Shown in pieces: positions 37,447 through 47,104 of a stretch of DNA of 64,000 bases. The notes below the pieces were generated by a model. The model saw only the letters and a program-made list of their open reading frames with translations. It did not search any database and was not told the origin of the DNA. Source of the stretch: Larkinella arboricola (GTDB taxonomy: Bacteria; Bacteroidota; Bacteroidia; Cytophagales; Spirosomataceae); NCBI RefSeq assembly GCF_003259745.1, contig NZ_QLMC01000002.1:62001-126000 (forward strand), read 5' to 3'. Position 1 is the first letter of the stretch. Each line of letters begins with the position of its first letter. The translations under genes were made by a program, and so were the position numbers.

Positions 37447-37996
37447 ACTGAACAGGCCGTCCGTATTTGGTCATATACAGTTTTTTAGACTGTCCGACCC
37501 AGTCCTCCCGTTCGATGCGGTCGGGGAAGAATTCGATGATGTCGCTAAGCTTTTCCACATCTTCGGCTGTGAAGTTGGCCAGTTGCCGGAAGCTGTAGAT
37601 GCCTAGTGTGTTTAACTGACGTTCAAAGAAAGGCCCAACGCCTACAATCTCTTTTAAGTCATCGGCCTCATCTAATGTAGCGTAACCGATGCGGTTAAAG
37701 TTTAATTCCGACGCCCGGAATGCAATTTTTCGCAACGTAGCGTCTTCACCAGTCACCCCTTTTTCACCAACCGGTTTTGGGGTTAGTAGGGGAGAATGTG
37801 CCCAAGCGGTTGCACTCCGGTTACGCTGGCATTCGGCCAAAGCCGCTTCCTGTTCGGCTATTTGAGCCCGTACGTTATGAATGCGGCCGTTGGTTAGCAA
37901 CCGGGCCAGTAGATACCCAACCAGAGCGGCAAAGGCTAACAAAAGCAGTATTTCAGAAATGGCGACGCCCCGGCTGAAAGGATCCAGATTAAACAT
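37445..37996 (-). CDS. Membrane-anchored helix-hairpin-helix protein, copy 1
   Basis: 183 aa. Membrane helix at about 13-35 (ISEILLLLAFAALVGYLLARLL), a coiled linker (AQIAEQEAALAECQRN) and a C-terminal HhH domain (about 108-170: ADDLKEIVGVGPFFERQLNTLG, FRQLANFTAEDVEKLSDII). Like the COG3743 'flap-endonuclease-like' HhH proteins, but no nuclease residues are seen. Last gene of an apparent operon after the OmpA gene and copy 2. Confidence 0.75.
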   Translation of the reverse strand: MFNLDPFSRGVAISEILLLLAFAALVGYLLARLLTNGRIHNVRAQIAEQEAALAECQRNRSATAWAHSPLLTPKPVGEKGVTGEDATLRKIAFRASELNFNRIGYATLDEADDLKEIVGVGPFFERQLNTLGIYSFRQLANFTAEDVEKLSDIIEFFPDRIEREDWVGQSKKLYMTKYGRPVQ

Positions 37997-38028
37997 AGTA
38001 TGAGAAGTTTTAAGTCAAACGGTAGTGT

Positions 38029-38514
38029 TTAGACGCTGTATTTCTGGCGGTACAAAGCTCGAGCCTGACCAATCCAGTTTTCGCGTTCGATGCGATCGGG
38101 GAAAAGCTCAATAATATCACTGAGTTTCTGCACATCTTCCGTTGTGAAACTGGCCAGTTGGCGAAAGGTATAAATGCGCAGGCTGTGCAGTTTTTTCTCG
38201 AAAAACGGACCGATGCCGTTGATTTCCTTGAGATCGTCGGCTTCGGCGCGGGTCGCCAGGCCAATCCGGGTGAAATTTAATTCGTGAGCCCGGGCGGAAA
38301 TTCGTTGCAGAATGACAGTTTCCTCTCTATTCAAGTTGGCTTTTAGGCAGTCTTCTACAAGGTTTTCCGTTGTATAAAGCTGCGCTTCGAGTTGACGAAT
38401 CGTTGCTTGCCGGATAATGTAACCGATGATAAAACCCAGCACGCCAGCAACCAGCAACATGATCCAGTGCTGTAAGTCGGCATCCGGCAGTTGATAGGGA
38501 TTCATTTCAAACAT
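38029..38514 (-). CDS. Membrane-anchored helix-hairpin-helix protein, copy 2
   Basis: 161 aa (MFEMNPYQL; a start at the second Met, 38505, is also possible). Membrane helix at about 17-38 (WIMLLVAGVLGFIIGYII), coiled region, then an HhH domain (about 95-160: ADDLKEINGIGPFFEKKLHSL, FRQLASFTTEDVQKLSDII). A clear paralogue of copy 1, 32 bp apart. With the OmpA gene it forms an envelope operon, which suggests that the HhH here is a protein-protein module. Confidence 0.75.
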   Translation of the reverse strand: MFEMNPYQLPDADLQHWIMLLVAGVLGFIIGYIIRQATIRQLEAQLYTTENLVEDCLKANLNREETVILQRISARAHELNFTRIGLATRAEADDLKEINGIGPFFEKKLHSLRIYTFRQLASFTTEDVQKLSDIIELFPDRIERENWIGQARALYRQKYSV

Positions 38515-38550
38515 GGTGGTAACAAATTAAGGTGAACGAAATGGGTGTGG

Positions 38551-39480
38551 TTACTTTTTCACGACGACGGAGGTTCGGCGATTGGCCCGACGACCCTCTT
38601 CGGTGTTGTTCGAGGCAATCGGCAGGATTTCGCCTTTGCCTTCGACTTCAATCTGGCTGGCGGCAATACCGGCTTTGACAAATTGCATTTTTACGGCGTC
38701 CGCCCGCTTTCTGGAGAGAGTTAGGTTAAGTGCGTCAGGGCCGCTATTATCGGTATGGCCGGTAACCAGCAGTTTCTGCTCTGGATGCTCCTTCAGGTAA
38801 GCCTTTGTTTTTTCAAGAAACTTCACAGTTTCGGCGGTCCTGATGTAGTCAATCTTTCCGGTGTTAAAGTAAAGGTCCATCGGCTCGAAGATGGATGCAA
38901 ACGTTTCGCCGTTGGCCAACTCCTCTTCGGTCGACTTTTGCTCTTTTACCAGAACTTCGTCTAAAAAAGCAAACTGGACACCTCCGTACAACGAGTCGCC
39001 AGCGGGCGTAAATGACAGATCGGGTTTCTCTGCGCCAACGACCTGAAACTGGCCTTCGGGAATTCCCAGGCTCATTAAATAAGCGCGGATGCTGTTGGCC
39101 CGGCCCACACCCAGATTGGATTCAGACGACGAATTTTGCTCGTTGACATCGTAAAAGCCTGTCAATTGCAGTTGCTTATCGGGATTCGATTTCAGGTATA
39201 ACGCCAGGGAGTCGAGTAAGGGACGAATACCGTTGAGGTTGGCATCAGCGCCAGATTTTGCAAAGGCTAAATGGCCGGGTGAACGAAAAGTGGTGGAAGT
39301 GCCATCGCTAAATTGTAATCCGGGAACCGTAAAAGGCCGGGTTGGAGTAGCAACGGACACCGGTGTGGAAGGCGTGGCATCGTCCAGGCATAACTGTTTA
39401 ATGCGGCAAACGTGCCAGTAGGTTGAACCACCCATCCAAAGAAGGAGTAAGACAACCCAGGGAGTTTTTGTGGTGAGCAT
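38551..39480 (-). CDS. Protein with two OmpA-like domains
   Basis: 309 aa. N-terminal anchor or signal (TPWVVLLLLWMGGSTYWHVC). First OmpA-like domain at about 60-165 (LAFAKSGADANLNGIRPLLD, ELQ-type LQLTGFYDVNEQ, GRANSIRAYLMSLGI), second at about 205-309 (LYFNTGKIDYIRTAE, LLVTGHTDNSG, LSRKRADAVKMQFVKAG). The second has the peptidoglycan-binding signature; the first is divergent. First gene of the OmpA-HhH-HhH operon. Confidence 0.85.
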   Translation of the reverse strand: MLTTKTPWVVLLLLWMGGSTYWHVCRIKQLCLDDATPSTPVSVATPTRPFTVPGLQFSDGTSTTFRSPGHLAFAKSGADANLNGIRPLLDSLALYLKSNPDKQLQLTGFYDVNEQNSSSESNLGVGRANSIRAYLMSLGIPEGQFQVVGAEKPDLSFTPAGDSLYGGVQFAFLDEVLVKEQKSTEEELANGETFASIFEPMDLYFNTGKIDYIRTAETVKFLEKTKAYLKEHPEQKLLVTGHTDNSGPDALNLTLSRKRADAVKMQFVKAGIAASQIEVEGKGEILPIASNNTEEGRRANRRTSVVVKK

Positions 39481-39575
39481 GAAATAAAGGAGGCTTTGAA
39501 GGTTCCATTCTATCCTTATGACGGATGAGGTTGCGGAAAGTCATTCAAATTCCTCCCTTTTTGTCAACACCTACC

Positions 39576-39620
39576 AAAAAGCCCTACCAGCGTCTATGTA
39601 AACGCTGATAGGGCTTTTTA
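39576..39620 (-). terminator. Terminator of rho
   Basis: 18-bp stem with one mismatch (39576-39593 with 39602-39619) with AAAAAGCCCT/AGGGCTTTTT ends, 30 bp after the rho stop. Confidence 0.85.
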
Positions 39621-39646
39621 ATTGGATTTAAGCGAATAAACCGATT

Positions 39647-41689
39647 TTAACGATTCATGGAAACCAGAAACTCGTCGTTGTTGCGGGTGCCGCGCATCCG
39701 GTCGAGCAGGAAATCCATTGACTCCATCGGGTTCATATCGGCCATGTGTTTGCGAAGAATCCAGATACGTTGCAAGCTTTCTTTGTCGAGCAGCAGATCC
39801 TCGCGACGCGTACCGGAAGCCTGCACATCGACAGCCGGGTAAACACGTTTGTTGGACAGTTTCCGGTCGAGCTGAAGTTCCATGTTACCCGTTCCCTTGA
39901 ATTCTTCAAAGATCACTTCGTCCATTTTAGAACCCGTATCAATCAGAGCCGTGGCAATGATGGTCAGAGAACCGCCGTTTTCAACGTTGCGGGCTGCCCC
40001 GAAGAACCGTTTGGGTTTGTGCAGCGCATTGGCATCAACACCACCCGACAGGATTTTACCCGACGACGGTACAACGGTATTGTAGGCACGCGCCAAACGC
40101 GTAATCGAGTCGAGCAAAATCACTACATCATGACCACATTCGACCATCCGTTTGGCTTTTTCCAGAACCATCGACGATACTTTTACGTGTCGTTCGGCTT
40201 GTTCGTCGAACGTAGACGAAATAACCTCCGCGTTAACGCTGCGGGCCATATCGGTTACCTCTTCCGGACGTTCGTCAATCAGCAGAATGATCAGGTATAC
40301 TTCCGGGTGGTTTTTCGTAATGGCGTTGGCGATGTCCTTCAGCAACACCGTTTTACCGGTTTTTGGCTGGGCCACAATCATTCCGCGCTGGCCTTTACCG
40401 ATGGGGGCAAACAGGTCAACAATCCGGGTAGAATACTGATCGGCACGGTAGCTCAGGTTCAGTTTTTCTTCCGGGAACAGCGGAGTCAGGTACTCAAACG
40501 GAATCCGGTCACGGATTTCCTCGGTAGTTTTACCATTCACTGACGACACGCGCAGCAGGGCGAAGTATTTTTCTCCTTCTTTCGGTGGCCGAATCTGTCC
40601 CCGTACCGTGTCTCCGGTTTTCAGACCGAAGAGTTTAATTTGTGACGGTGATACATATATGTCGTCCGGGCTGGCGAGGTAGTTGTAATCCGCCGACCGT
40701 AGGAAGCCGTAGCCGCCGTCGGACATAATTTCCAGAACGCCTTCGTTTTCGATAATTCCGTCGAACTCCCGGACGTGCTGATTATACTGCCGGCGAATGC
40801 GGTTGGTATAATCATCCGGGCGCGTCAGGTCGCGCTGCTGGCGTTCGGCCTGCACCGAAGGCTGAGGAGCAGAAACCGTTGGTTCGGGCTGAGCAACCTG
40901 AGCGGGTGCTTCCGAAACCTCGGGGCTGACCGTCGGAATTTCGGGTTCACCAGCCGGTGTTTCGACCGGAGCGGTGTAGAAATCATCTACATCCGGTTCG
41001 ATGGACAGATCCAGCGCCGGTTGTTCGAGTTCGTTCTTCCGATTTCGTGGTTGCTCCGGGCGAGCCATCCGGTCTGGGCCGGGTTTTCTATCAATCGGGT
41101 TTAAATTGGCCGATGCCGCAGGGGTTTCTTCCGTCATGCCATCATCTTTGCGGATGCGCTGCCGAACCCGGCGGGCGTCCTGCGTATCAGCCTGTTCATT
41201 ACGGGCCGGACGGGGGCCAGTCTGTTCGGGTCCGCGCCGGTTTTGCGGGCGGTTATTCGTCATTTCGGTGGCCCGTCCGTTTCTCGGTGCATTTTCCCGG
41301 GTAGGGCGGTTGGCCGGAGTTCGGCGTTCTTCGGGCCGGTTGAGTTGGACAGGAGCCTGCGCTTCCGGCTGTTCAGGAGCCAGGGCAGGGGCAGATGGTG
41401 TAATCTCCTCGGCAGCCGCCGGTGCTGGTTCAGCTACGGCTACCGCCGGGGTTGGTTCTGCCGGTTCCTGGCGGGTACGGCGGCCACGACGGGCCGCCGG
41501 GGCGGCTTCTGATACGCCGTTTTCAGCAGCAGCATCCAGTACCGGGTCCGGTTGTAAGGCTTGCTGGCCTAATATCTTGTAAACCAGATCCTTTTTGTTT
41601 AATTTACCAATGTCGCGAATGCTGAATGATTCAGCAATCACTCTCAATTCTGATAAGAGTTTCAGTTCGAGTTCTTCCTTATTATACAT
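39647..41689 (-). CDS. rho: Transcription termination factor Rho with long disordered insert
   Basis: 680 aa against about 420 in E. coli. Residues 1-45 are the helical Rho N-domain. About 50-300 is a Pro/Ala/Glu/Arg-rich low-complexity insert ([23 protein letters not shown]). About 310-380 is the RNA-binding cold-shock domain ([15 protein letters not shown]). The RecA-like ATPase has Walker [12 protein letters not shown] and Walker [17 protein letters not shown]. Such inserts are known in Bacteroidota Rho and can drive condensate formation. Confidence 0.97.
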   Translation of the reverse strand: MYNKEELELKLLSELRVIAESFSIRDIGKLNKKDLVYKILGQQALQPDPVLDAAAENGVSEAAPAARRGRRTRQEPAEPTPAVAVAEPAPAAAEEITPSAPALAPEQPEAQAPVQLNRPEERRTPANRPTRENAPRNGRATEMTNNRPQNRRGPEQTGPRPARNEQADTQDARRVRQRIRKDDGMTEETPAASANLNPIDRKPGPDRMARPEQPRNRKNELEQPALDLSIEPDVDDFYTAPVETPAGEPEIPTVSPEVSEAPAQVAQPEPTVSAPQPSVQAERQQRDLTRPDDYTNRIRRQYNQHVREFDGIIENEGVLEIMSDGGYGFLRSADYNYLASPDDIYVSPSQIKLFGLKTGDTVRGQIRPPKEGEKYFALLRVSSVNGKTTEEIRDRIPFEYLTPLFPEEKLNLSYRADQYSTRIVDLFAPIGKGQRGMIVAQPKTGKTVLLKDIANAITKNHPEVYLIILLIDERPEEVTDMARSVNAEVISSTFDEQAERHVKVSSMVLEKAKRMVECGHDVVILLDSITRLARAYNTVVPSSGKILSGGVDANALHKPKRFFGAARNVENGGSLTIIATALIDTGSKMDEVIFEEFKGTGNMELQLDRKLSNKRVYPAVDVQASGTRREDLLLDKESLQRIWILRKHMADMNPMESMDFLLDRMRGTRNNDEFLVSMNR

Positions 41690-42100
41690 AAAAAGCCAGA
41701 GTAAGCAAAGAGGGCTTTACTTGATAAGTGTGAGATAATGTCGCTAGTTGAACCGTCGTTACGGTGAACGGGGGTGAATGAATCAAAACGGGGAAAATCG
41801 TGCTTAAATGTTTTCGATAACTACAAGTCAGATGAATTGCTTGACCTATACACTTGCCGCAACTGTTTCGGTATACAGACACAACAACGCGAATGCGTGT
41901 GCGGTTTAACAGGACAGTCTGATCAGGTGAATTTGGCTGGCAGCCTCAGATTACATGGATAAAAGGCAGAGCACCCGAGAACCGGTGTCAGAACCTATTG
42001 TGACCACAATGTTAAGCTATTAATCCCGTTTTGTCAATAAGAACGCGCAAAACCTGCAAATGTTTTGATAAATAATCGAAAATACTGAGTATTTTTCTTT
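41690..42100. other. 411-bp rho upstream region
   Basis: No credible gene; two short open frames on opposite strands (41682-41882 and 41774-41962) lack any family features. A weak AT hairpin AAAATAC/GTATTTT lies at 42079-42095, after the MscS-gene stop. This could be the long leader through which rho is often autoregulated, but no specific element is visible. Confidence 0.4.
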
Positions 42101-43240
42101 TTATCTATCCAATGGATACGCAGTCGGCGATCTTACATACAACGTTCTTGAAGGGAAAGCGAATTCCCCGCTATGAGTTTTAACAATCTCCAGCAACCGA
42201 TAGTTCACCGTTTCTTTAATCTTATTGTACTCCCGCCAGTCGCCGGTCGCCACGTAAAACTGAACCAGAATGTCGAGCGAACTTTCTCCGAACGCATCAA
42301 ACTGAATGAGGGCCGGGCTTTGACTGGTTTCGGGCTGGCTGTCAAGATACTGCCGGATATCGTCCACAATGGCCCGGAGCGTTTCCGCGGGTGTGTCGAG
42401 CGTGAGACGGAGGAAAAATTTCGCCCGTCGCTGGCTGCGCTGGGTCATGTTATCGAGCGACTGCGAAATCATCAACCGGTTCGGGACGGCAATCTGACTA
42501 CCGTCGTCGGTCCGAAGTCGGGTGCTGCGAAAACCGATTTTTTCGACCGTTCCCGTGACCTGGTTGGGGCCGGTTCCGGCGGTAACGGTATCGCCCGTGA
42601 TAAATGGACGGTCGAGCAGAATCGCAAAGGAGGCAAACAAATTTTCCAGGGTTTCGCGAGCCGCCAGGGCAATGGCCAGACCGCCGATCCCCAGGCTGGT
42701 TACCAGGGCAATGACGTTAATGTCGAAGACTATACTCAGGGTAGCAAAAAAAGCGATGGCAGACACGGCCATGATCATCAGGTCCCGAACGAACGGTACC
42801 AGTTGGTCGTCGAGTTTGGTTTCGGTCAATTCGGCCCGCTTCTGGAAGATCAGCCCAATAAATTTCACGAACCGAATGGCGATCCAGGCCAGCGTAATCA
42901 TCAGAATGGTCTGGTACAGCCGGATCAGGATAAAACGGTAGCCAAATTCGGTAGGCGGAGTCAGCCCCCATTCTTTGGGTACATTCAGGCGGTCGAAGGC
43001 CAGAAAGAGCATGAGCAGCAGGATCAGAAACTCGATGGGTTGCCGCATCAGCCGAATAAAGTCGCCGACGGGTATAGAACCGGAGTCGGGTTTTACCAGT
43101 CGGTAAAAGAACCGGCTCAGCACCATCGATAACACCCGTTTGAGCATTAACGCCAATAAAATAAGGATGGCGAAAGCAATCAGATTACCCACAGAATTAC
43201 CCAATAATTCCTGCTTAAGCCATCGTTCCAATGATTCCAT
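42101..43240 (-). CDS. Mechanosensitive channel of the MscS family
   Basis: 379 aa. About five hydrophobic segments, with the last carrying the pore-lining block GIGGLAIALAARETLENLFAS at about 185-205, then the MscS beta domain (DRPFITGDTVTAG, GTVEKIGFRSTRLRTDDG, VPNRLM). Opens under membrane tension to release solutes in osmotic downshift. Divergent from coaX with 68 bp between starts. Confidence 0.92.
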   Translation of the reverse strand: MESLERWLKQELLGNSVGNLIAFAILILLALMLKRVLSMVLSRFFYRLVKPDSGSIPVGDFIRLMRQPIEFLILLLMLFLAFDRLNVPKEWGLTPPTEFGYRFILIRLYQTILMITLAWIAIRFVKFIGLIFQKRAELTETKLDDQLVPFVRDLMIMAVSAIAFFATLSIVFDINVIALVTSLGIGGLAIALAARETLENLFASFAILLDRPFITGDTVTAGTGPNQVTGTVEKIGFRSTRLRTDDGSQIAVPNRLMISQSLDNMTQRSQRRAKFFLRLTLDTPAETLRAIVDDIRQYLDSQPETSQSPALIQFDAFGESSLDILVQFYVATGDWREYNKIKETVNYRLLEIVKTHSGEFAFPSRTLYVRSPTAYPLDR

Positions 43241-43308
43241 GCTGCATTTTAAGCATTTTTAACACCCAAAATTGAGGAATCTGGCCTCTATTTGCAATTT
43301 TTGCATTA

Positions 43309-44040
43309 ATGAACATCGCTATCGACTGGGGTAATAGCGCGATTAAAGCCGGATTTTTTGAAAACGGGGCGTTGATCGAAGTGCACGCCCATCTATCCAT
43401 TGAGGCCCTGCATGACCGGGTCCGGAAACAACCGCCCGACGCCGTCGTCATTTCGTCGACCAGCCGCCCGGCAGAGCAGCTGCGGGACCAGCTTCCGCTG
43501 AAGCCCGAAACCTATTGGCTGACGGTGGATGGCTATACTCCGCTGCCGATGGAAAAACGGTATGATACCCCCCATACCCTCGGTACGGACCGGATTGCGG
43601 CTGCGGTAGGAGCCACGGTTCGTTTTCCGGTGGAAGATTGTCTGGTGATTGACATGGGTACCTGCGTGACCTACGATTACGTCGATGCGGATTCCGTTTT
43701 TCACGGCGGGATGATTTCTCCCGGCTTTCGTATGCGATTCCGGGCCATGCATTCGTTTACAGAAAGACTACCGTTGGTTGAACCCGAAGAACCCCGGCCC
43801 ACGTTGTTAGGGAAAAATACCCGACAGGCCATGCAATCGGGAGTTATCAACGGATTACTGGCTGAGTTAAACGGAATTATCGACGCACACCGCCGGGAAC
43901 GCCCCAACATAAAGGTGTTAATATGTGGGGGGGACGCTCCTTTTTTTGAAAGTAGCCTGAAACCTCCCATCTTTGTAGTTCCGGAACTAGTGCTGATTGG
44001 ATTGAATCGTATTTTACAACATAATGTCTACCTCTCGTAA
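43309..44040 (+). CDS. coaX: Type III pantothenate kinase
   Basis: 243 aa. MNIAIDWGNSAIKAGFF carries the phosphate-binding DxGN motif, GTDRIAA the catalytic Asp block, DMGTCVTYDYV the second Asp, and GGMISPGFRMR the substrate loop. It performs the first step of CoA synthesis without feedback by CoA. Its end overlaps the next gene by 17 bp. Confidence 0.95.
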   Translation: MNIAIDWGNSAIKAGFFENGALIEVHAHLSIEALHDRVRKQPPDAVVISSTSRPAEQLRDQLPLKPETYWLTVDGYTPLPMEKRYDTPHTLGTDRIAAAVGATVRFPVEDCLVIDMGTCVTYDYVDADSVFHGGMISPGFRMRFRAMHSFTERLPLVEPEEPRPTLLGKNTRQAMQSGVINGLLAELNGIIDAHRRERPNIKVLICGGDAPFFESSLKPPIFVVPELVLIGLNRILQHNVYLS

Positions 44041-45310
44041 CGGACTCAAATCCGTCTTATTTACCGGCCTTTTACTCCTGGGCGTAGCCCAATTAACTGC
44101 TCAGGCACAGGGTTTAGGCAATTCTCCTTATTCGTCGCTCGGTATTGGCGAAGTCCACGGAAACAATAATATCACCAACCTGGGGATGGGGGGACTGGGA
44201 ACAGCCTATGCCAACGGTTTTTTTCTCAACAGCGCCAACCCGGCCTTACTGGTTCGGAACCGGTTTACCATTTTTGAAGTGGGCTTGTTGGGACAAAGCA
44301 AAAAGCTGTCGGATAACCGTGGCCAGAACCAGCAGGATTTCGGTGGAAACCTGAGTTACCTGACGCTGGCGTTTCCGGTTACGAAATTCTGGTCGGCGGG
44401 CATCGGCTTACGGCCTTATAGCTACGTTGACTACCAGACGACGCAGTATCAGCGTATACCCGGTACAATTTATGAAGCTGAATACATCTACCACGGACGG
44501 GGTGGGCTCAACAAAGCAACATTGACGAACGGGTTTAGCCTGACCAAAAACCTTTTTGTCGGTGTGGATGCCTCTTTTATTTTCGGTAACATCACCAACG
44601 ATTCGGACTCGCGCTTGCTGATTGGTGGCGACGATATTACGGTCAAGCGTTCGACGCTGAATAGTTATGGCGACGTTCTATGGCGCCTGGGAGCAGCCTG
44701 GCGGCCTAAACTAAACAAAGACTGGTTCCTCAACATTGGTGCAACGATCGATCCCATGACGAAGCTCAGCGGAAGTTCGGTCGATACGTATCAGCAAATC
44801 GACGCGGGGGGCACCCTGATCTCAAACCCGGACACGGTGAGTACCCAGAGTAAGGGTTCGATTACCTTGCCGACGCAGTTCCGGGGTGGTATCGTGCTTG
44901 AAAAATCACAAAAGCTGGCTGTCGGAGTTGAATTCGGCTACCAACCCTGGTCAAAGTTTACCAATCTGGGTGGCACGTCGGGCGGTTTGAAAGACAGTTA
45001 TTCCATTGGGGCGGGGCTGGAGTATACGCCAAAAATCCGTTCGAGCCGCTATATTGATTTGATTCCTTACCGGCTGGGTTTTAACTACGCTACGTTGCCG
45101 TACTCAATTGGTGGGAAACAGCCGACCGATATGAATGTCAGTCTTGGTCTTTCTCTGCCCGTTGGACAATTTGTTAATTCAATGACACTCTCCCTGATCG
45201 GCGGACAGCGTGGAACCGTCACGGAAGGGCAAATTCGTGAGCGGTATTTTAAAATAGGACTTGGCTTTTCGCTCAATCAGCAATGGTTCGTACGGTACAA
45301 GGTTGATTAG
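44024..45310 (+). CDS. Outer-membrane beta-barrel protein
   Basis: 428 aa with a signal peptide (FTGLLLLGVAQLTAQAQ). GLGNSPYSSLGIGEVHG and NPALLVRNRFTIFEVGLLG are the start of an OMPP1/FadL-like barrel; alternating aromatic strands continue to the end (GLGFSLNQQWFVRYKVD). Overlaps coaX by 17 bp and precedes lptC, a gene order often seen in this phylum, so it may help outer-membrane lipid handling. Substrate unknown. Confidence 0.85.
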   Translation: MSTSRNGLKSVLFTGLLLLGVAQLTAQAQGLGNSPYSSLGIGEVHGNNNITNLGMGGLGTAYANGFFLNSANPALLVRNRFTIFEVGLLGQSKKLSDNRGQNQQDFGGNLSYLTLAFPVTKFWSAGIGLRPYSYVDYQTTQYQRIPGTIYEAEYIYHGRGGLNKATLTNGFSLTKNLFVGVDASFIFGNITNDSDSRLLIGGDDITVKRSTLNSYGDVLWRLGAAWRPKLNKDWFLNIGATIDPMTKLSGSSVDTYQQIDAGGTLISNPDTVSTQSKGSITLPTQFRGGIVLEKSQKLAVGVEFGYQPWSKFTNLGGTSGGLKDSYSIGAGLEYTPKIRSSRYIDLIPYRLGFNYATLPYSIGGKQPTDMNVSLGLSLPVGQFVNSMTLSLIGGQRGTVTEGQIRERYFKIGLGFSLNQQWFVRYKVD

Positions 45311-45404
45311 TGCTGGCTGGCCCATTTCGTTACCGTTTACTCAAACGGGTGAACCAGGTCGTTTAGACTGGTGTTCTAACGTCAGAATGGTACACAACAA
45401 AACA

Positions 45405-45959
45405 ATGATTCGTAAGCGTATTACTGCGGTTTTATGCCTTGGCTTGATCAGCATAGGCTTGAGCGGTTGTAAGGATGAGCCAGCGGCTAAAAACTCACAA
45501 CCGTATACCGGTCCATTAGAGGAAATCAACGACGTGCAGGTGCTGTACAGCGAAGCGGCTCAGTTGAAGGTCCGAATGACCACGCCGTTGCAGTATAAAT
45601 ACCAGACCAACGACCGGGTTTATCCCAAAACCGTCAACATTGAGTTTTACGGGCCTGACGGTCAGGTGGAAACTACATTACGGGCGGACTCCGGACGCTA
45701 CGTGCACGCCCAGAACTTCTACCGCGTAATGGGCAATGTGGTCGTAGTGAACAAGAAAAAGAATCAGGACCTATACACGCCGGAACTTAACTGGAACCCG
45801 ACTACCAAGAAGGTTTATACCGAAAAGCCGGTTAAAATCCTTAGCAAAGCCACCAACGAGCGGTTGGAAGGAATCGGACTGGATACCGATCAGTCGTTCT
45901 CACACTATTTCATTCGTAAGCCTACGGGCATTTTCCGTCTGGCTGAAGGGAATCCGTAA
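45405..45959 (+). CDS. lptC: LPS export protein LptC
   Basis: 184 aa from the ATG at 45405; a frame open from 45261 overlaps the barrel gene and is rejected. A lipoprotein-like signal with Cys22 (LISIGLSGC), then the LptC beta-jellyroll: TVNIEFYGPDGQVETTLRAD, YRVMGNVVVVNKK, LYTPELNWNPTTKKVYTEKP. It links the inner-membrane LptBFG complex to the periplasmic bridge. CCGTAA/TTACGG at 45954-45968 spans both convergent stops. Confidence 0.88.
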   Translation: MIRKRITAVLCLGLISIGLSGCKDEPAAKNSQPYTGPLEEINDVQVLYSEAAQLKVRMTTPLQYKYQTNDRVYPKTVNIEFYGPDGQVETTLRADSGRYVHAQNFYRVMGNVVVVNKKKNQDLYTPELNWNPTTKKVYTEKPVKILSKATNERLEGIGLDTDQSFSHYFIRKPTGIFRLAEGNP

Positions 45960-45962
45960 GCG

Positions 45963-46391
45963 TTACGGTTTCTGCTGATCCCGGCACACGTCCAGCACTC
46001 TGCTGACTTCTTTCACGTCAGAAATGACGGTTTCGTCACCCCATTTGTTGTAAATGTACGTCGTAATGGCGGCCACGTCAATATCCGTCAGTTGGGGGTT
46101 GGCCGGCATGGGCCGTGAAAACCGTTTTCCATTTACGGTAATGGGTTCGTTCTGCCCAAAGCGAATCAGACAAATCACTTTTTCTTTATTCTTCAGGTAG
46201 TCAGAACCGTTGATCGGTGGATAAAGCGCTTCAAGTCCTTTACCGTCGGTTTGATGACAATTCGCGCAGTGTTCGGTGTAAAGCTGATATCCTTCTACAA
46301 AATACTTCTCCTTTTTTAGCTCTTCCTGGCTCTGGCAGGCCGTCTGAAAAAACAGAAACAATACCGCCAGTCCGATCAATACTCTTTTCAT
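45963..46391 (-). CDS. Class I cytochrome c lipoprotein
   Basis: 142 aa. Lipoprotein signal (AVLFLFFQTAC, Cys19), one haem c site CANCH near residue 42, with the distal Met in SRPMP. A periplasm-facing electron carrier. Its ATG overlaps the stop of the SCO gene (46388-46391), so the two are coupled; the ccm genes at 23-28 kb would mature it. Confidence 0.92.
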   Translation of the reverse strand: MKRVLIGLAVLFLFFQTACQSQEELKKEKYFVEGYQLYTEHCANCHQTDGKGLEALYPPINGSDYLKNKEKVICLIRFGQNEPITVNGKRFSRPMPANPQLTDIDVAAITTYIYNKWGDETVISDVKEVSRVLDVCRDQQKP

Positions 46392-47035
46392 TGCTTTTTA
46401 TATTCAGCCAGCAGCCGGTCAATGTCGGCCATGAGTTTATCCGCTCCTTCTTCCGTTGTGCCGTCGTACATACCCCGGACGTGCTTTTCCTTGTCCACCA
46501 GAACAAAGTGCCCGCTATGGAGCAATCCGCCCGGCGCACCGGCATCTTCCTGCGCAACCACCATGTAGCTTTTTCCGGTCTTGAAGACTTCTTCCTTGGG
46601 GCCGGTGGCAAACTGCCATTGGGTGCCAGTAACGCCCAGACTGCTCGCAAATTCTTTTAGAACGGCGGGCGTATCGTGCCGGGGATCAATCGTGTGAGAC
46701 AGAAACATTACATCTGGATTGCCCTTGAATTTATCGTAAACCCGTTTCATCTGGGTTTTCATTTTTGGACAAATTGTCGGGCAGGTAACGAAAAAGAAGT
46801 CGGTTACATAAATTTTACCGTCGTAGGTTTTGTCGCTAACGGGCAAACTATCCTGATTGACAAACTGAAATGGCGGTATTTTATAGTAAACCGTGTCGGT
46901 TACGGTTTTTCCGTCGACGACTTTGGTTACGGTGTCGCGTTCGCCGAAAATGGGCAAGCGGTTTTCGGATGAAGAACAAGCGGCAAAAAGGGCCAGTACC
47001 GTGACCCAAACACTATTTTTAAGAACGGAATGCAT
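46388..47035 (-). CDS. SCO1/SenC-family copper chaperone
   Basis: 215 aa lipoprotein (LALFAAC). Thioredoxin fold with the copper/thiol motif TCPTICPKM and the third ligand His in LLHSGHFVLVD. It delivers copper to the CuA site of cytochrome oxidase or keeps thiols reduced. Coupled to a cytochrome c gene. Confidence 0.93.
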   Translation of the reverse strand: MHSVLKNSVWVTVLALFAACSSSENRLPIFGERDTVTKVVDGKTVTDTVYYKIPPFQFVNQDSLPVSDKTYDGKIYVTDFFFVTCPTICPKMKTQMKRVYDKFKGNPDVMFLSHTIDPRHDTPAVLKEFASSLGVTGTQWQFATGPKEEVFKTGKSYMVVAQEDAGAPGGLLHSGHFVLVDKEKHVRGMYDGTTEEGADKLMADIDRLLAEYKKQ

Positions 47036-47104
47036 ACTTTTTAAGAGGAAATCAAAGAATTGAAACGCGTTTATTGAATAGTTTCTTCTACGTATTCAAC
47101 ACGC

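Noticed and set aside
41682-41962. Short open frames upstream of rho on both strands
   Set aside because: They overlap each other, one runs into the rho start, and neither shows hydrophobic or domain structure.
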